Part shown: positions 9,894 through 18,486 of the stretch, in pieces
Layout: every line of letters starts with the position of its first letter
How positions within the stretch are numbered: the first letter of the stretch is position 1
Assembly (NCBI GenBank): GCA_019449415.1
Contig: JAGRPP010000012.1
Span: forward strand, 36,180 to 100,179
DNA: 64,000 nt
Source of the DNA: Geothrix sp.
Lineage (GTDB): Bacteria > Acidobacteriota > Holophagae > Holophagales > Holophagaceae
Direction of reading: 5' to 3'
Position numbers and translations under genes: made by a program
The notes under the pieces: model-generated
The model's input: the letters and a program-made list of their open reading frames with translations, nothing else
Told to the model about the DNA's origin: nothing
The model's database searches: none

Positions 9894-11945
9894 CTACCAG
9901 ATCTTCACGCGGTCCGCGGGAGCCAGGTAGAGGGCCTGGCCGGGTTTCACCTGGAAGGCCGGGTACCAGGCATCGAGGTTCCGCGCGGTGGCAGGCCGGA
10001 AGGGGGCGGGGGCATGACCGTCCGTGAGGATCTGCTGGCGAAGCAGGGGCTCGCGGGCCTTCTCGCGCCAGCTTTGGGCATAGCTGAGGAAGAACTGCTG
10101 ATCTCCGGTCAGGCCCTGCACCACCGGCGCCTCCCGGCCCCCCAGGGACAGGCGGTAGGCGTCATAGGCGGCGGCGAGGCCCGCCACATCCGCGATGTTC
10201 TCGCCGAGGGTCTGTCGTCCCTTGATGTGCAAGCCGGGGAAGGGTTCGTAGGCGTCGAACTGCTTGACCAGCTGGTCGGCGGAGGCCTCGAAGTGCTTCA
10301 GGTCCTCCGGCGTCCACCAGTTGTTCAGCTTGCCGGTGGCGTCGAAGAGGGAGCCCGAGTCGTCGAAGCTGTGGCTGATTTCGTGGCCGATGACGGCCCC
10401 GATGGCGCCGTAGTCCATGACCATGGGGCGCCTGGGATCGAAATAGGGGGGCTGCAGGATGGCCGCCGGGAAGTTGAGGGCGTTCATGACGGGCAGGTTC
10501 ACGGCATTCACGGTCTGGGGCGTCATCACCCACTCGGTGCGGTCGATGGGCCGGCCCAGCTTGCGCAGGTTCCGGGCGTACTCGAAGCGCTCGGCGCGCT
10601 CGGCGTTCCCGAAGGCATCGCCAGCCACGATCTGGAGGCCGCGGTAGTCCTGCCAGCGGTCGGGGTAGCCGACGCCCACCTTGAGGGCGTCCAGCTTGGC
10701 CGAGGCCTTGGCCTTGGTGGCGGGCGACATCCAGGTCAGCGCCTCGATGCGGGCGCGGAAGGCGTCCTTGATCTTGGCCACCATGTGCTGGGCCCGGGCC
10801 TTCTCGGAGGGCGGGAAGTATTTGGCCACATAGGCTTTGCCGACGGCCTCGCCCAGTGCCTGGTTCGTGAGGGCCACGCCGTAGACCCAGCGCTCCCGAG
10901 GTTTTGAAGCGCCGCTCAGCACCCGGCCGTAGAAAGCGAAGGACTGGTCCGCCACGGCCTTGGGGAGTACCCGGGCCCGGTGCTGGAGGGCGTGGAAGGT
11001 GAGGTAGTCCTTCCAGGTGTCGAGGGGCACCTCCGCGGTCAGGGCGGAGAGGCCCGTGAAGGCGCCGGGCTGCCAGACCACGAACACTTCGGGCTGCTTC
11101 AGCTCTGCGGCAGCGAAGAAGGTCTCCCAGTCCAGGCCCGGGGCCTTGGTGCCGAAGTCGGCCCGCTTCCAGTGGTTGTTCCCCTTCAGCACATCGCCCG
11201 AATCCTCCCGGCTGGCGTGGACCTTGGCCATGCGGGTCTCCAGGTCCATCACGGCAGCGGCGCGCCGCTCGCCATCGGGCAGGCCTGCGAGCTTCAGCAT
11301 GGCCGCCACATGGGCCTGGTACTGGGCGCGGACGGTCGCCATGCCTTCGGCAGGATCGAGGTAGTAGCTCCGTTCGGGCATCCCCAGGCCGCCCTGCAGG
11401 AGGAAGGGGGCATAGCGGGTGGGCTCGTCCAGATCCTGGGCCACCCACAAACCGAAGAGGTTGGCGGTGTCGATGTGGGTGGCGTTCAGCACATCCACAT
11501 CGGCCCGGAGGGTGGTGCCGAGGTAGCGGGCCAGGTCCTTGCGGTCCTGGATGGCGCCGATGGCCTGGAAGGTGGGCTTGAGAGGGCTGAGCCCCTTCGC
11601 CTCGATGGCCTTCTCGTTCATGAAGCTGGTGTAGCAGTCGCCGATCTTGCGGAGGTCCGACCCGGCGGGGGCCTTGGAGGCCGTGGCGGTCTTGATGAGG
11701 GCGGCCGTGCGGCGGTCCGTGAGATCGGCCACCTCGTGCCCGATGCCGTAGGAGCCCCGGTCCGCGGGGATCTCCGTCCGCTTCACCCAGGCGCCGTTCG
11801 CATAGGCGAAGAAGTCATCGCCGGGGGCCACTGTGCGGTCCATGCCTGCCAGATCGAGGCCGTGGACTGGGTCAGCCTTGGGCGGAGCCGCCACGAGGGC
11901 TGAGACCGCGAGACACAGGGAAAGGAGGGGCAAAGATCTGCGCAT
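9894..11945 (-). CDS. M13 family (neprilysin/PepO-like) zinc metallopeptidase
   Basis: A 683-residue secreted or periplasmic oligopeptidase. After a signal peptide (MRRSLPLLSLCLAVSALVA) comes the M13 N-terminal domain with the PGDDFFAYANGAW motif, and the catalytic domain with VIGHEISHSFD (H521, E522, H525), the NALNFPA substrate-binding motif and ENIADVAGL, whose Glu is the third zinc ligand. The C-terminus ends in the family-typical VKIW. All residues needed for activity are present. The ATG at 11945 gives the signal peptide; longer in-frame extensions run through a hairpin region and are not credible. Substrates are expected to be short peptides. First gene of an operon with an isochorismatase and a glycosylase. 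Confidence 0.93.
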   Translation of the reverse strand: MRRSLPLLSLCLAVSALVAAPPKADPVHGLDLAGMDRTVAPGDDFFAYANGAWVKRTEIPADRGSYGIGHEVADLTDRRTAALIKTATASKAPAGSDLRKIGDCYTSFMNEKAIEAKGLSPLKPTFQAIGAIQDRKDLARYLGTTLRADVDVLNATHIDTANLFGLWVAQDLDEPTRYAPFLLQGGLGMPERSYYLDPAEGMATVRAQYQAHVAAMLKLAGLPDGERRAAAVMDLETRMAKVHASREDSGDVLKGNNHWKRADFGTKAPGLDWETFFAAAELKQPEVFVVWQPGAFTGLSALTAEVPLDTWKDYLTFHALQHRARVLPKAVADQSFAFYGRVLSGASKPRERWVYGVALTNQALGEAVGKAYVAKYFPPSEKARAQHMVAKIKDAFRARIEALTWMSPATKAKASAKLDALKVGVGYPDRWQDYRGLQIVAGDAFGNAERAERFEYARNLRKLGRPIDRTEWVMTPQTVNAVNLPVMNALNFPAAILQPPYFDPRRPMVMDYGAIGAVIGHEISHSFDDSGSLFDATGKLNNWWTPEDLKHFEASADQLVKQFDAYEPFPGLHIKGRQTLGENIADVAGLAAAYDAYRLSLGGREAPVVQGLTGDQQFFLSYAQSWREKAREPLLRQQILTDGHAPAPFRPATARNLDAWYPAFQVKPGQALYLAPADRVKIW

Positions 11946-12000
11946 GGAGTACCTCAAGACCCTCCAGGGTGGACCGAAAGGCCCGCCACGGGAAGATCCT

Positions 12001-12034
12001 GGGCCGGAAGGGGCGAATCCACCCCTTCCGGCCC
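12001..12034 (-). terminator. Strong hairpin after the BON-LysM gene
   Basis: A perfect 13-base stem (GGGCCGGAAGGGG) with an 8-base loop lies 57 bases past the stop of the BON-LysM gene and before the M13 gene. There is no U tract on the minus strand, so it may be a weak terminator or an mRNA 3' stabiliser. Confidence 0.5.
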
Positions 12035-12090
12035 GGGAGTCGAGGATCATGCGGATGCCCCGGTGGCGGTCAGCCGGGGCCGATGGAACC

Positions 12091-12486
12091 TCAGTCGAGC
12101 GGAACGCGGAGCGTCTGGCCCACCTGGATCTGATTGGGATCGCTGAGCTGGTCCTGGTTCGCCTCGAAGATGCGCATGTAGGCGCTTGCGTCGCCATAGA
12201 AGCGCTTGGCGATCTTGGAGAGCGAATCCCCTGGATGGACTTCGTAGGTGGCTTCCTTGGGCGCCAGAGCCGCGTTCACATCGATGTCGCAGGTCACGTC
12301 ATCCACGTTGGGGTTCACGGTTTTCAGGGCGTCCCAGACCGCGTTCTTCAGCTGCTCAGAGCCTGCGGTCGCCTTCAGGAACAGCTTGTCGTCCTGCAGG
12401 TGGAGGTTGTGGACCTGGAACCCAGGGCCGTTCACGATGCTCAGGGCCGGCGAATAAGCGGACTTCAGAAGTTCGAAGCGATCCAT
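12091..12486 (-). CDS. BON/LysM small protein, Kbp (YgaU)-like
   Basis: A 131-residue protein with a BON-like N-terminal part (residues 1-75) and a LysM domain at about 80-130 (YEVHPGDSLSKIAKRFYGD ... IQVGQTLRVP). The order, length and absence of a signal peptide match E. coli Kbp/YgaU, a cytosolic potassium-binding protein, more than a cell-wall LysM protein. That function is inferred from architecture only. The ATG at 12486 follows AAGGAGG at good spacing; an upstream in-frame start would add an unlikely proline-rich leader. Confidence 0.83.
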   Translation of the reverse strand: MDRFELLKSAYSPALSIVNGPGFQVHNLHLQDDKLFLKATAGSEQLKNAVWDALKTVNPNVDDVTCDIDVNAALAPKEATYEVHPGDSLSKIAKRFYGDASAYMRIFEANQDQLSDPNQIQVGQTLRVPLD

Positions 12487-12574
12487 GGTGTGCCTCCTTG
12501 GGAAGGGTTGGGATGGGACGCCAAGTGTAGTCCCGGAAGATCGCCACGGGTCCACTACTTGTGAAGGATCAGGC

Positions 12575-13519
12575 TCAGGAGGTGGCCGGAACGGCGGGAA
12601 GCGCGTGGCGCCAATCTCGTCCCACGAGCAGGAGCTGGGGCTTTCCGTCCAGGAGGAACACGGCGGAATCCCACAGGAACCCTGGGAAGGTGCGGGCAGG
12701 GCCGGGAGCCGGGTCGAAGGGGAGGCTGCGGGTCCGGAACCAGCGCCGGTAGACCAGGTGCCAGCGGCCCTCGGCGCCTACGAGGAAGGCGCCGTGGAAC
12801 CGGGGCAGCCCCTTCACCCGGCGCGCGAAACAAGGCAGGATCTGGCTCGTGTTCGTCGGCGCCAATTCCAGTGCCTTCAGTTCCACCCAAGGAGGAATCT
12901 CATCGCGATCCCCGCGTCCGAACAGGGAGCGCAAGGCGCCGCGGAAGCCCGTGAGCACGAAGGCCAGGGCCCGCATCAGCAGCGGCAGGAGAAGGGCGGT
13001 GGCCACCAGCACCGCACCGAGCACGGGCAGGGCGATGGCGGGGTGGCTGTAGGCCAGGGCCAGCAGGGCGGCCACGCCCACATCCTCCGCCACGCTGAGG
13101 ACGCTGTGGCTAGCGGGTTCGGGCGCGGTGTGGGCCAGGAGCCGCACACCCATCTTGCTGCCGTGGGTGCCCAGGGCGATGGTGCCGCCGGCCAGCATGG
13201 CCACCACCTTGGCTGCGGGATGCAGCTCGCCCGCCGCGCCCAGGGCCAGCAGGGCGCCACCCAGAGGCCGGATGAAGGTGTGCAGGCCGTCCCAGATCGG
13301 GGTGATGAAGGGCACCTTGTCCGCCGCGAATTCCAGAAGGAACAGCAGGGCTGCGGCGCCCAGCACCACCGGGTGGCTCAGGATCGCCAAGTCCACTGGT
13401 AATCCGTGGATCCAGCCAAAGCGCTGCCCCGCGCCCACCAGGAGCACCGTGAGGTAGAGGTTGATGCCGGAGACGGTGGAAAGGCCGAGGATGGCCGCCA
13501 GGGTCTGCAGCGGTCCCAT
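12575..13519 (-). CDS. DUF4126 integral membrane protein
   Basis: A 314-residue protein whose first 190 residues form several membrane segments with the DUF4126 pattern (LGLSTVSGINLYLTVLL at the start, GTHGSKMGVRLLAHTAPEP in the loop, then EDVGVAALLALAY). The C-terminal third is soluble and basic (RRWFRTRSLPFDP), which is longer than in minimal family members. Function is unknown. Its ATG overlaps the stop of the preceding GlsB-type gene by one base, so the two small membrane proteins are translationally coupled. Confidence 0.85.
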   Translation of the reverse strand: MGPLQTLAAILGLSTVSGINLYLTVLLVGAGQRFGWIHGLPVDLAILSHPVVLGAAALLFLLEFAADKVPFITPIWDGLHTFIRPLGGALLALGAAGELHPAAKVVAMLAGGTIALGTHGSKMGVRLLAHTAPEPASHSVLSVAEDVGVAALLALAYSHPAIALPVLGAVLVATALLLPLLMRALAFVLTGFRGALRSLFGRGDRDEIPPWVELKALELAPTNTSQILPCFARRVKGLPRFHGAFLVGAEGRWHLVYRRWFRTRSLPFDPAPGPARTFPGFLWDSAVFLLDGKPQLLLVGRDWRHALPAVPATS

Positions 13520-13773
13520 CAGGCGGTAAACCGCTTGTAGAGGTGGTAGATGCCCAGCAGGATCACCGCGCCCACCACGGACACGATGAAGCCGGCGCTG
13601 GCCCCCTCCTTATAGAAGCCCATGGCACGGCCGATCCAGGTACCCAGGAAGGACCCGGCGATGCCGAGGACCATGGTGATGATCCACCCGCCCGGATCCT
13701 TGCCGGGCATGACGAGCTTCGCCACGGCGCCGGCGATCAGACCGATGATGCAGGTCCAGATGAAGTGGAGCAT
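13519..13773 (-). CDS. GlsB/YeaQ/YmgE family membrane protein
   Basis: An 84-residue protein with three hydrophobic segments and the typical transglycosylase-associated pattern: WTCIIGLIAGAVAKLVMPGKDPGGWIITMVLGIAGSFLG, here split only by short turns. Members are inner-membrane proteins often induced by envelope or osmotic stress; the molecular function is unknown. A GGAGG site precedes the ATG. It is the first gene of a two-gene operon with the DUF4126 protein. Confidence 0.92.
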   Translation of the reverse strand: MLHFIWTCIIGLIAGAVAKLVMPGKDPGGWIITMVLGIAGSFLGTWIGRAMGFYKEGASAGFIVSVVGAVILLGIYHLYKRFTA

Positions 13774-13963
13774 GCAAACCTCCTGGTTGGGTTGGGGTTG
13801 ATGCAGCCACCTTAGGCTTCGGATCGGGCGGGGTCAATGCCTGACAGATCCCCTAAGTTTCGGCCGGGTGGACCGGGCATCGCTTTGAGAGGCGTTGAAT
13901 TGAGGCCTTGCGGGAAGGCGGCAGCGGATGGACCCTGGGGCTCAACTTCTCAAGGAGGATGTC

Positions 13964-14368
13964 ATGGGTCTGATGGACATGGTGGGTGGCCTGCTGGGGC
14001 AGGGCGGCCAGGGGCAGGGAGGCCAGGCGCAAGGCAGTCCGCTCATGGGCGTGGTCATGGGCCTCATCCAGAACCATCCCGGGGGGATCCAGGGCCTTCT
14101 GGGCCAGCTCCAGGAAAAGGGGCTGGGGGACCAGGTGGCCTCGTGGATCGGCACGGGCGCGAACCAGCCCATCAGCGCCGAGCACATCCAGAATGCCCTG
14201 GGCTCGGACCAGGTGCAGCAGCTGGCCGGTCAGCTGGGCGTCTCCAACGACGAGGCCGCCTCGGGCCTGGCCAGCGTTCTGCCCCAGGTGGTGGACAAGC
14301 TCAGTCCCGAGGGCAACCTGCCCGAGGGGGGGAATGTCATGAACCTCTTGAAGGGGTTCCTCGGCTGA
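13964..14368 (+). CDS. YidB-like (DUF937) protein
   Basis: A 134-residue glycine- and glutamine-rich protein. The beginning MGLMDMVGGLLGQGG and the later repeats of the form ISAEHIQNALGSDQVQQLAGQLGVS match the YidB/DUF937 family, in which a helical bundle is followed by a domain resembling repeats of DUF937. The biological role is not known. AAGGAGG lies seven bases before the ATG at 13964, which decides the start over an in-frame ATG at 13928. A small hairpin follows the gene. Confidence 0.85.
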   Translation: MGLMDMVGGLLGQGGQGQGGQAQGSPLMGVVMGLIQNHPGGIQGLLGQLQEKGLGDQVASWIGTGANQPISAEHIQNALGSDQVQQLAGQLGVSNDEAASGLASVLPQVVDKLSPEGNLPEGGNVMNLLKGFLG

Positions 14369-14376
14369 GGGCCGGC

Positions 14377-14395
14377 TGACCCCAGCCGGGGGTCA
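14377..14395 (+). terminator. Short hairpin after the YidB-like gene
   Basis: TGACCCC pairs with GGGGTCA around a 5-base loop, nine bases past the stop. There is no clear U run, so this is a weak terminator candidate. Confidence 0.35.
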
Positions 14396-14441
14396 TTGAC
14401 CCGGGAGAAGGCGAGAGGCATGGTGGAGGGGTCTTCCCATC

Positions 14442-17400
14442 ATGCCTCGTCTTCTTATGGATGGACCCATGACCCGTCGACCTTCCTCCCTGAACCCCCT
14501 GGCCTTGGTGATGGCCGCGGCCCTCGTTCAGCCGCTCCCGGCCGTGGATCTCCAGGACACCCGGCTGGTGGCCCAGCCTGCCCTGAGCGCCCGGCAGGTG
14601 GCTTTCCTCTACGCGGGGGACCTGTGGACCTGCGCCCCGGACGGTGGGGCCGCGAAGCGCCTCACCACCCGCGGCGGCTGCGTGGGCACGCCCCGTTTCA
14701 GCCCCGATGGAACCTGGATCGCCTACACGGCGGCGCTGGAGGGGAATGCCGATGTCTGGGTGATACCCGCGGCTGGCGGCGAGCCCCGGCGCCTCACCTG
14801 GCACCCTGGCGCCGATGTGGTGCAGGACTGGACGCCGGATGGCCGGGCCGTGCTGTTCACCTCGGGCCGCTCGGTGCACACGACGCGCTACACCCAGCTC
14901 TTCACGGTGCCCCTCGCCGGGGGCATGCCCACCCAGCTGCCCATCCCCAATGCGGCCCGGGCCTCGTACTCGCCGGACGGCAGCCACATCGTCTACAACC
15001 CGCTGTCCGATGCCTTCCGCCAGTGGAAGCACTACCGCGGAGGCACCGCCTCGCGGCTCTGGATCTACCGGGTCAAGGACCATGAGGTCGTCCAGATCCC
15101 CCAACCTGAGGGCCGTTGCAACGACATCGACCCCATGTGGATCGGCGGGAAGGTCTACTTCGTGTCCGACCGGGCGGGCGAATTCAACCTCTTCAGCTAC
15201 GACCTGGCCACGAAGGCGGTCGCGCAGCTGACGACGCATACGGACTTCCCCATCCTGGCCGCTAGCCACGGTGCGGGCCGGATCGTCTATGAGCAGGCGG
15301 GCTGGCTCCATCGGTTCGATCCCGCCACCGGCCAGAGCACCCGTCTGAAGGTGGCCGTGGCGGCGGACCTGCCCGAGGCCCGGAGCCGCTGGGCCACCGG
15401 TGCGAAGTGGGCGAGCAACCTGGAACTCTCGCCTTCCGGCAGCCGGGTGGCGGTGGAATACCGGGGCGAGATCCTGAGCGTTCCGGCGGAGAAGGGGGAT
15501 GCCCGCAACCTGACGAACGCGCCGGGAACCCACGAACGGAACCCCGCCTGGTCCCCGGATGGGAAGTCCCTCGCCTACCTGTCGGACGCCGGGGGCGAGT
15601 ACGCCCTCAAGGTGCAGGCGCAAGATGGCAAGGGCGAGGTGCGGTCGTTCGCCCTGAAGGGGGCGGGCTTCTACGACAACCTCAAGTGGTCGCCGGACGG
15701 GAAGAAGATCGCCTACACCGACAACGCCCTCGCGCTGCGGATCCTCGACCTGGGCACCGGCGCCGTGAAGGCCGTCTCCAGCGAGGTGCTCTACACGCCC
15801 GCGCCCACCCTCAACCACAGCTGGTCACCGGATTCCCGGTTCCTGGCCTACACCCGCAACACGGAATCCGGGATGCTGCGCATCCATGTGTACGCGGTGG
15901 AGGAGGACAAATCCACGGCCCTGACGGATGGCCTGGCCGACGCCAGCGACCCGGTCTTCGACCGCAGCGGCAAGTACCTCTACTTCACCGCCAGCACCGA
16001 CGCCGGGCCGGTGCGGGACTGGTTCGCCCAGTCCAATGCCGATGCCCTCATGCGGGGGAACCTCTACCTGATGGTGCTGGCCAAGGACACCCCTTCGCCC
16101 CTGGCCAAGGAGAGCGACGAAGAGGGCGGGGCCACCAAGACCGAGGAGAAGAACGCCAAGGCCGAGGAGAAGAATGGCAAGTCTGAGGACAAGAAGGGCG
16201 TCAAGGCCGAGGTGAAGGTCCGCATCGATTTCGACGGCCTGGCCGAGCGCATCGTGCCCATCGAGGTCGCCAAGACAGCCTTCTTCACGGACCTGCAGGC
16301 CGGCGAGGCCGGCACGCTCTTCTACCTCCGCCAGACCGGCGGCGCGAACCGCTTCAATCGGAGCGAGTCCATGGCCCTCTGCCGCTTCGATCTGAAGAAG
16401 CGGGAGGAGACCGTCCTGGTGGAAAAGGCCGATGGCTACGGTCTCTCCGCCGACGGCAAGAAGGCCCTCTACCGGCTGCGGGACGCGGTGACGATCATCC
16501 CCACCGCCGGCAAGCCCGAGCCCGGCAAGGGCAAGGTGGCGCTGGAAGGCCTGCAGGTGAAGGTGGAGCCCCGGCAGGAATGGGCCCAGATCCTCGACGA
16601 GGTCTGGCGCATCAACCGCGACTTCTTCTATGCCCCCAACATGCACGGCGCGGACTGGAAGGCCATGAAGGCCAAGTACGCGGCCTTCCTGCCCGACCTG
16701 GGCACGCGGGCCGACCTGAACCGGGTCATCCAGTGGATGTGTTCTGAGCTGGCGGTGGGCCATCACCGCGGCGGCGGCGGCGACCTGCCCGATGCCGGCA
16801 AGCCCGTCCCGGGCGGCCTGCTGGGCGCGGATGTGGAGGTGGCCAACGGCCGCTACCGGTTCGCGAAGATCCTCGGCGGCCTGAACTGGAGCCCCGAGCT
16901 GCGCTCGCCCCTCACGGAGCCGGGCGTGAATGTGAAGCCGGGCGACTATCTGCTGGCAGTGAACGGCCGCGACCTGAAGGCGCCCGAGAATCTCTACGCC
17001 CGGTTCGAGAACACGGCCGGCAAGCTGGTGGAACTCACCGTGGGCGGCGATCCCGCGGGCAAGGATGCGCGGACGGTCAGCGTGGTGCCGGTGGGAAGCG
17101 AAGCGGGCCTGCGCAACCGGGACTGGGTGGAGGGGAACCTCCGCAAGGTCCAGGCGGCCACCGAGGGCCGCGTGGCCTATGTCTATGTGCCGAACACCAC
17201 CACCCTGGGCCACACCTACTTCAAGCGCTACTTCTATCCCCAGGCGCAGAAGGAGGCCGTGATCATCGACGAGCGCTACAACGGCGGCGGCCAGGTGGCG
17301 GACTACTACATCGACCTGCTCCGCCGGCCCTTCACCGCCATGTGGGCCATGCGCTACGGCCAGGACCTGAAGTCACCCCAGGCCTCCATCCAGGGCCCCA

Positions 17401-17768
17401 AGGTCATGCTGGTGGACGAGACCGCCGGCTCCGGGGGCGACCTGCTGCCCTGGATGTTCCGCAAGTTCGGCCTGGGACCCCTGGTGGGCCGGCCCACCTG
17501 GGGCGGGCTCGTGGGCATCCTGGGCTTCCCCACGCTCATGGACGGCGGCACCATCACCGCCCCCAACCTGGCCATCTGGACCGAGAAGGGCTGGGTGGTG
17601 GAGAACGAGGGCGTGGCGCCGGACATCGAGGTGGAGCAGCTGCCCAAGGACATCATCGCCGGCCGCGATCCCCAGCTGGAGAAGGCCATCGAGCTCATGA
17701 AGGCCGAGTTGAAGAAGAACCCGCCGCAGAAGCTGCAACGCCCGCCCTATCCGGTGCGGACGAAATAG
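14442..17768 (+). CDS. Tricorn-like protease, S41 family, secreted
   Basis: A 1108-residue protein with a signal peptide, two WD40/TolB-type beta-propellers at about residues 40-330 and 335-700 (repeated FSPDGT, WSPDGK and similar), a Lys/Glu-rich insert around 560-590, a C1 helical domain, a PDZ domain at about 800-875 and an S41 core. The nucleophile is S997 in DETAGSGGD; NGGG near 945 forms the oxyanion region. The motif equivalent to tricorn Ser-His reads GHH (H774-H775), so the serine of the archaeal tetrad appears replaced. It should degrade peptides in the periplasm. GGAGGGG lies ten bases before the ATG at 14442; an ATG at 14469 would also give a signal peptide. Confidence 0.9.
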   Translation: MPRLLMDGPMTRRPSSLNPLALVMAAALVQPLPAVDLQDTRLVAQPALSARQVAFLYAGDLWTCAPDGGAAKRLTTRGGCVGTPRFSPDGTWIAYTAALEGNADVWVIPAAGGEPRRLTWHPGADVVQDWTPDGRAVLFTSGRSVHTTRYTQLFTVPLAGGMPTQLPIPNAARASYSPDGSHIVYNPLSDAFRQWKHYRGGTASRLWIYRVKDHEVVQIPQPEGRCNDIDPMWIGGKVYFVSDRAGEFNLFSYDLATKAVAQLTTHTDFPILAASHGAGRIVYEQAGWLHRFDPATGQSTRLKVAVAADLPEARSRWATGAKWASNLELSPSGSRVAVEYRGEILSVPAEKGDARNLTNAPGTHERNPAWSPDGKSLAYLSDAGGEYALKVQAQDGKGEVRSFALKGAGFYDNLKWSPDGKKIAYTDNALALRILDLGTGAVKAVSSEVLYTPAPTLNHSWSPDSRFLAYTRNTESGMLRIHVYAVEEDKSTALTDGLADASDPVFDRSGKYLYFTASTDAGPVRDWFAQSNADALMRGNLYLMVLAKDTPSPLAKESDEEGGATKTEEKNAKAEEKNGKSEDKKGVKAEVKVRIDFDGLAERIVPIEVAKTAFFTDLQAGEAGTLFYLRQTGGANRFNRSESMALCRFDLKKREETVLVEKADGYGLSADGKKALYRLRDAVTIIPTAGKPEPGKGKVALEGLQVKVEPRQEWAQILDEVWRINRDFFYAPNMHGADWKAMKAKYAAFLPDLGTRADLNRVIQWMCSELAVGHHRGGGGDLPDAGKPVPGGLLGADVEVANGRYRFAKILGGLNWSPELRSPLTEPGVNVKPGDYLLAVNGRDLKAPENLYARFENTAGKLVELTVGGDPAGKDARTVSVVPVGSEAGLRNRDWVEGNLRKVQAATEGRVAYVYVPNTTTLGHTYFKRYFYPQAQKEAVIIDERYNGGGQVADYYIDLLRRPFTAMWAMRYGQDLKSPQASIQGPKVMLVDETAGSGGDLLPWMFRKFGLGPLVGRPTWGGLVGILGFPTLMDGGTITAPNLAIWTEKGWVVENEGVAPDIEVEQLPKDIIAGRDPQLEKAIELMKAELKKNPPQKLQRPPYPVRTK

Positions 17769-17803
17769 GCCGTTCCCGTCGCGACCGATCCCCCCTCAGG
17801 CCC

Positions 17804-17815
17804 CCCTCCGGAGGG
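17804..17815. terminator. Palindromic hairpin between convergent genes
   Basis: CCCTCCGGAGGG lies within a G/C-only stretch between the tricorn-like gene and the convergent hypothetical gene. It can fold in both transcripts but has no U tract, so the terminator role is a guess from position. Confidence 0.3.
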
Positions 17816-17849
17816 CCCGGGAGGGGCGGCCGGGCTTGATCTCATCCCC

Positions 17850-18398
17850 TCACAGCCGCAGCGCAGTCTCCGCGGCCATGGCGTCGCGTTCCTTCTGGTG
17901 GTCGAAGAGGACCAGATACCAGCCGAAGGCCGCGAGCAACGCGTGCCTGAACCGGGCGAAGGAGGTCAGGTTCAGGTCCACATCGCAACGCTCCAGTCCC
18001 GCGGGCGAGGTGAGGTCCCGCCCCGGGTAGGCATGGAGCCGGACCAGGGCGATGCCCCCGGGATCCAGGAAGGCTCCGCCGTCGGGGTGCCAGGTCCAGT
18101 CGAAGACGGCCCCGTCCAGGAATTCGAGCTTCCCGTGCCGGAGGGCGTGGGGATGGAAGGTGGCCAGGTTCGTCTTCTCGCCCTCCTCGCGCAGGGTCAC
18201 GGCCGGGGCCAGAAGACCCAGGTGCTTGAGGGTCCAGGAGCCTTCGGCCGTTTCGACGCGGGCCAGCGTGCGTTCCCCATCGAGGAAGGTGAGGGTGGCG
18301 AAGGTCTCGCCGTTCGCCTGCAACGCGAAGTCGGGCGGCGAGTAGCCTCCCCGCCGCCAGGCCAGGGAGGCGGCAGGGCATTCAGAGAGCGATCTCAT
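17850..18398 (-). CDS. Hypothetical protein
   Basis: A 182-residue protein I cannot assign. It has no signal peptide. The N-terminal two thirds look like a beta-rich fold (ETFATLTFLDGERTLARVETAEGSWTLKHLG); a single hydrophobic helix near the C-terminus (FRHALLAAFGWYLVLF) could be a membrane anchor or buried helix. An overlapping Arg-rich frame on the same strand is a shadow: this frame has the normal composition and the AGGGGA site before its ATG. It sits 88 bases downstream of an SDR gene, separated by a structured palindrome. Confidence 0.65.
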   Translation of the reverse strand: MRSLSECPAASLAWRRGGYSPPDFALQANGETFATLTFLDGERTLARVETAEGSWTLKHLGLLAPAVTLREEGEKTNLATFHPHALRHGKLEFLDGAVFDWTWHPDGGAFLDPGGIALVRLHAYPGRDLTSPAGLERCDVDLNLTSFARFRHALLAAFGWYLVLFDHQKERDAMAAETALRL

Positions 18399-18400
18399 GG

Positions 18401-18451
18401 CATTCCCCTGTTCTCGCGGGGATGCATCCGCGCAGGGGGAATGTACATTCC
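18401..18451. promoter_or_regulatory. Nested inverted repeats, possible operator or attenuator
   Basis: Between the SDR gene and the hypothetical gene three inverted repeats are packed together: CATTCCCCTG (18401-18410) with CAGGGGGAATG (18433-18443), an inner CGCGG/CCGCG pair around GGATGCATCC, and a perfect 14-base palindrome GGAATGTACATTCC at 18438-18451. The outer arm and the palindrome compete for the same bases. The site lies just upstream of the hypothetical gene's start on the minus strand. Confidence 0.45.
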
Positions 18452-18486
18452 ACGGGGCGGTCGCGTCAGAGGCGCCGCCGAAAAAG

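Noticed and set aside
17842..18381. Arg/Pro-rich frame overlapping the hypothetical gene at 17850-18398
   Set aside because: The overlapping frame with normal composition and ribosome site is preferred.
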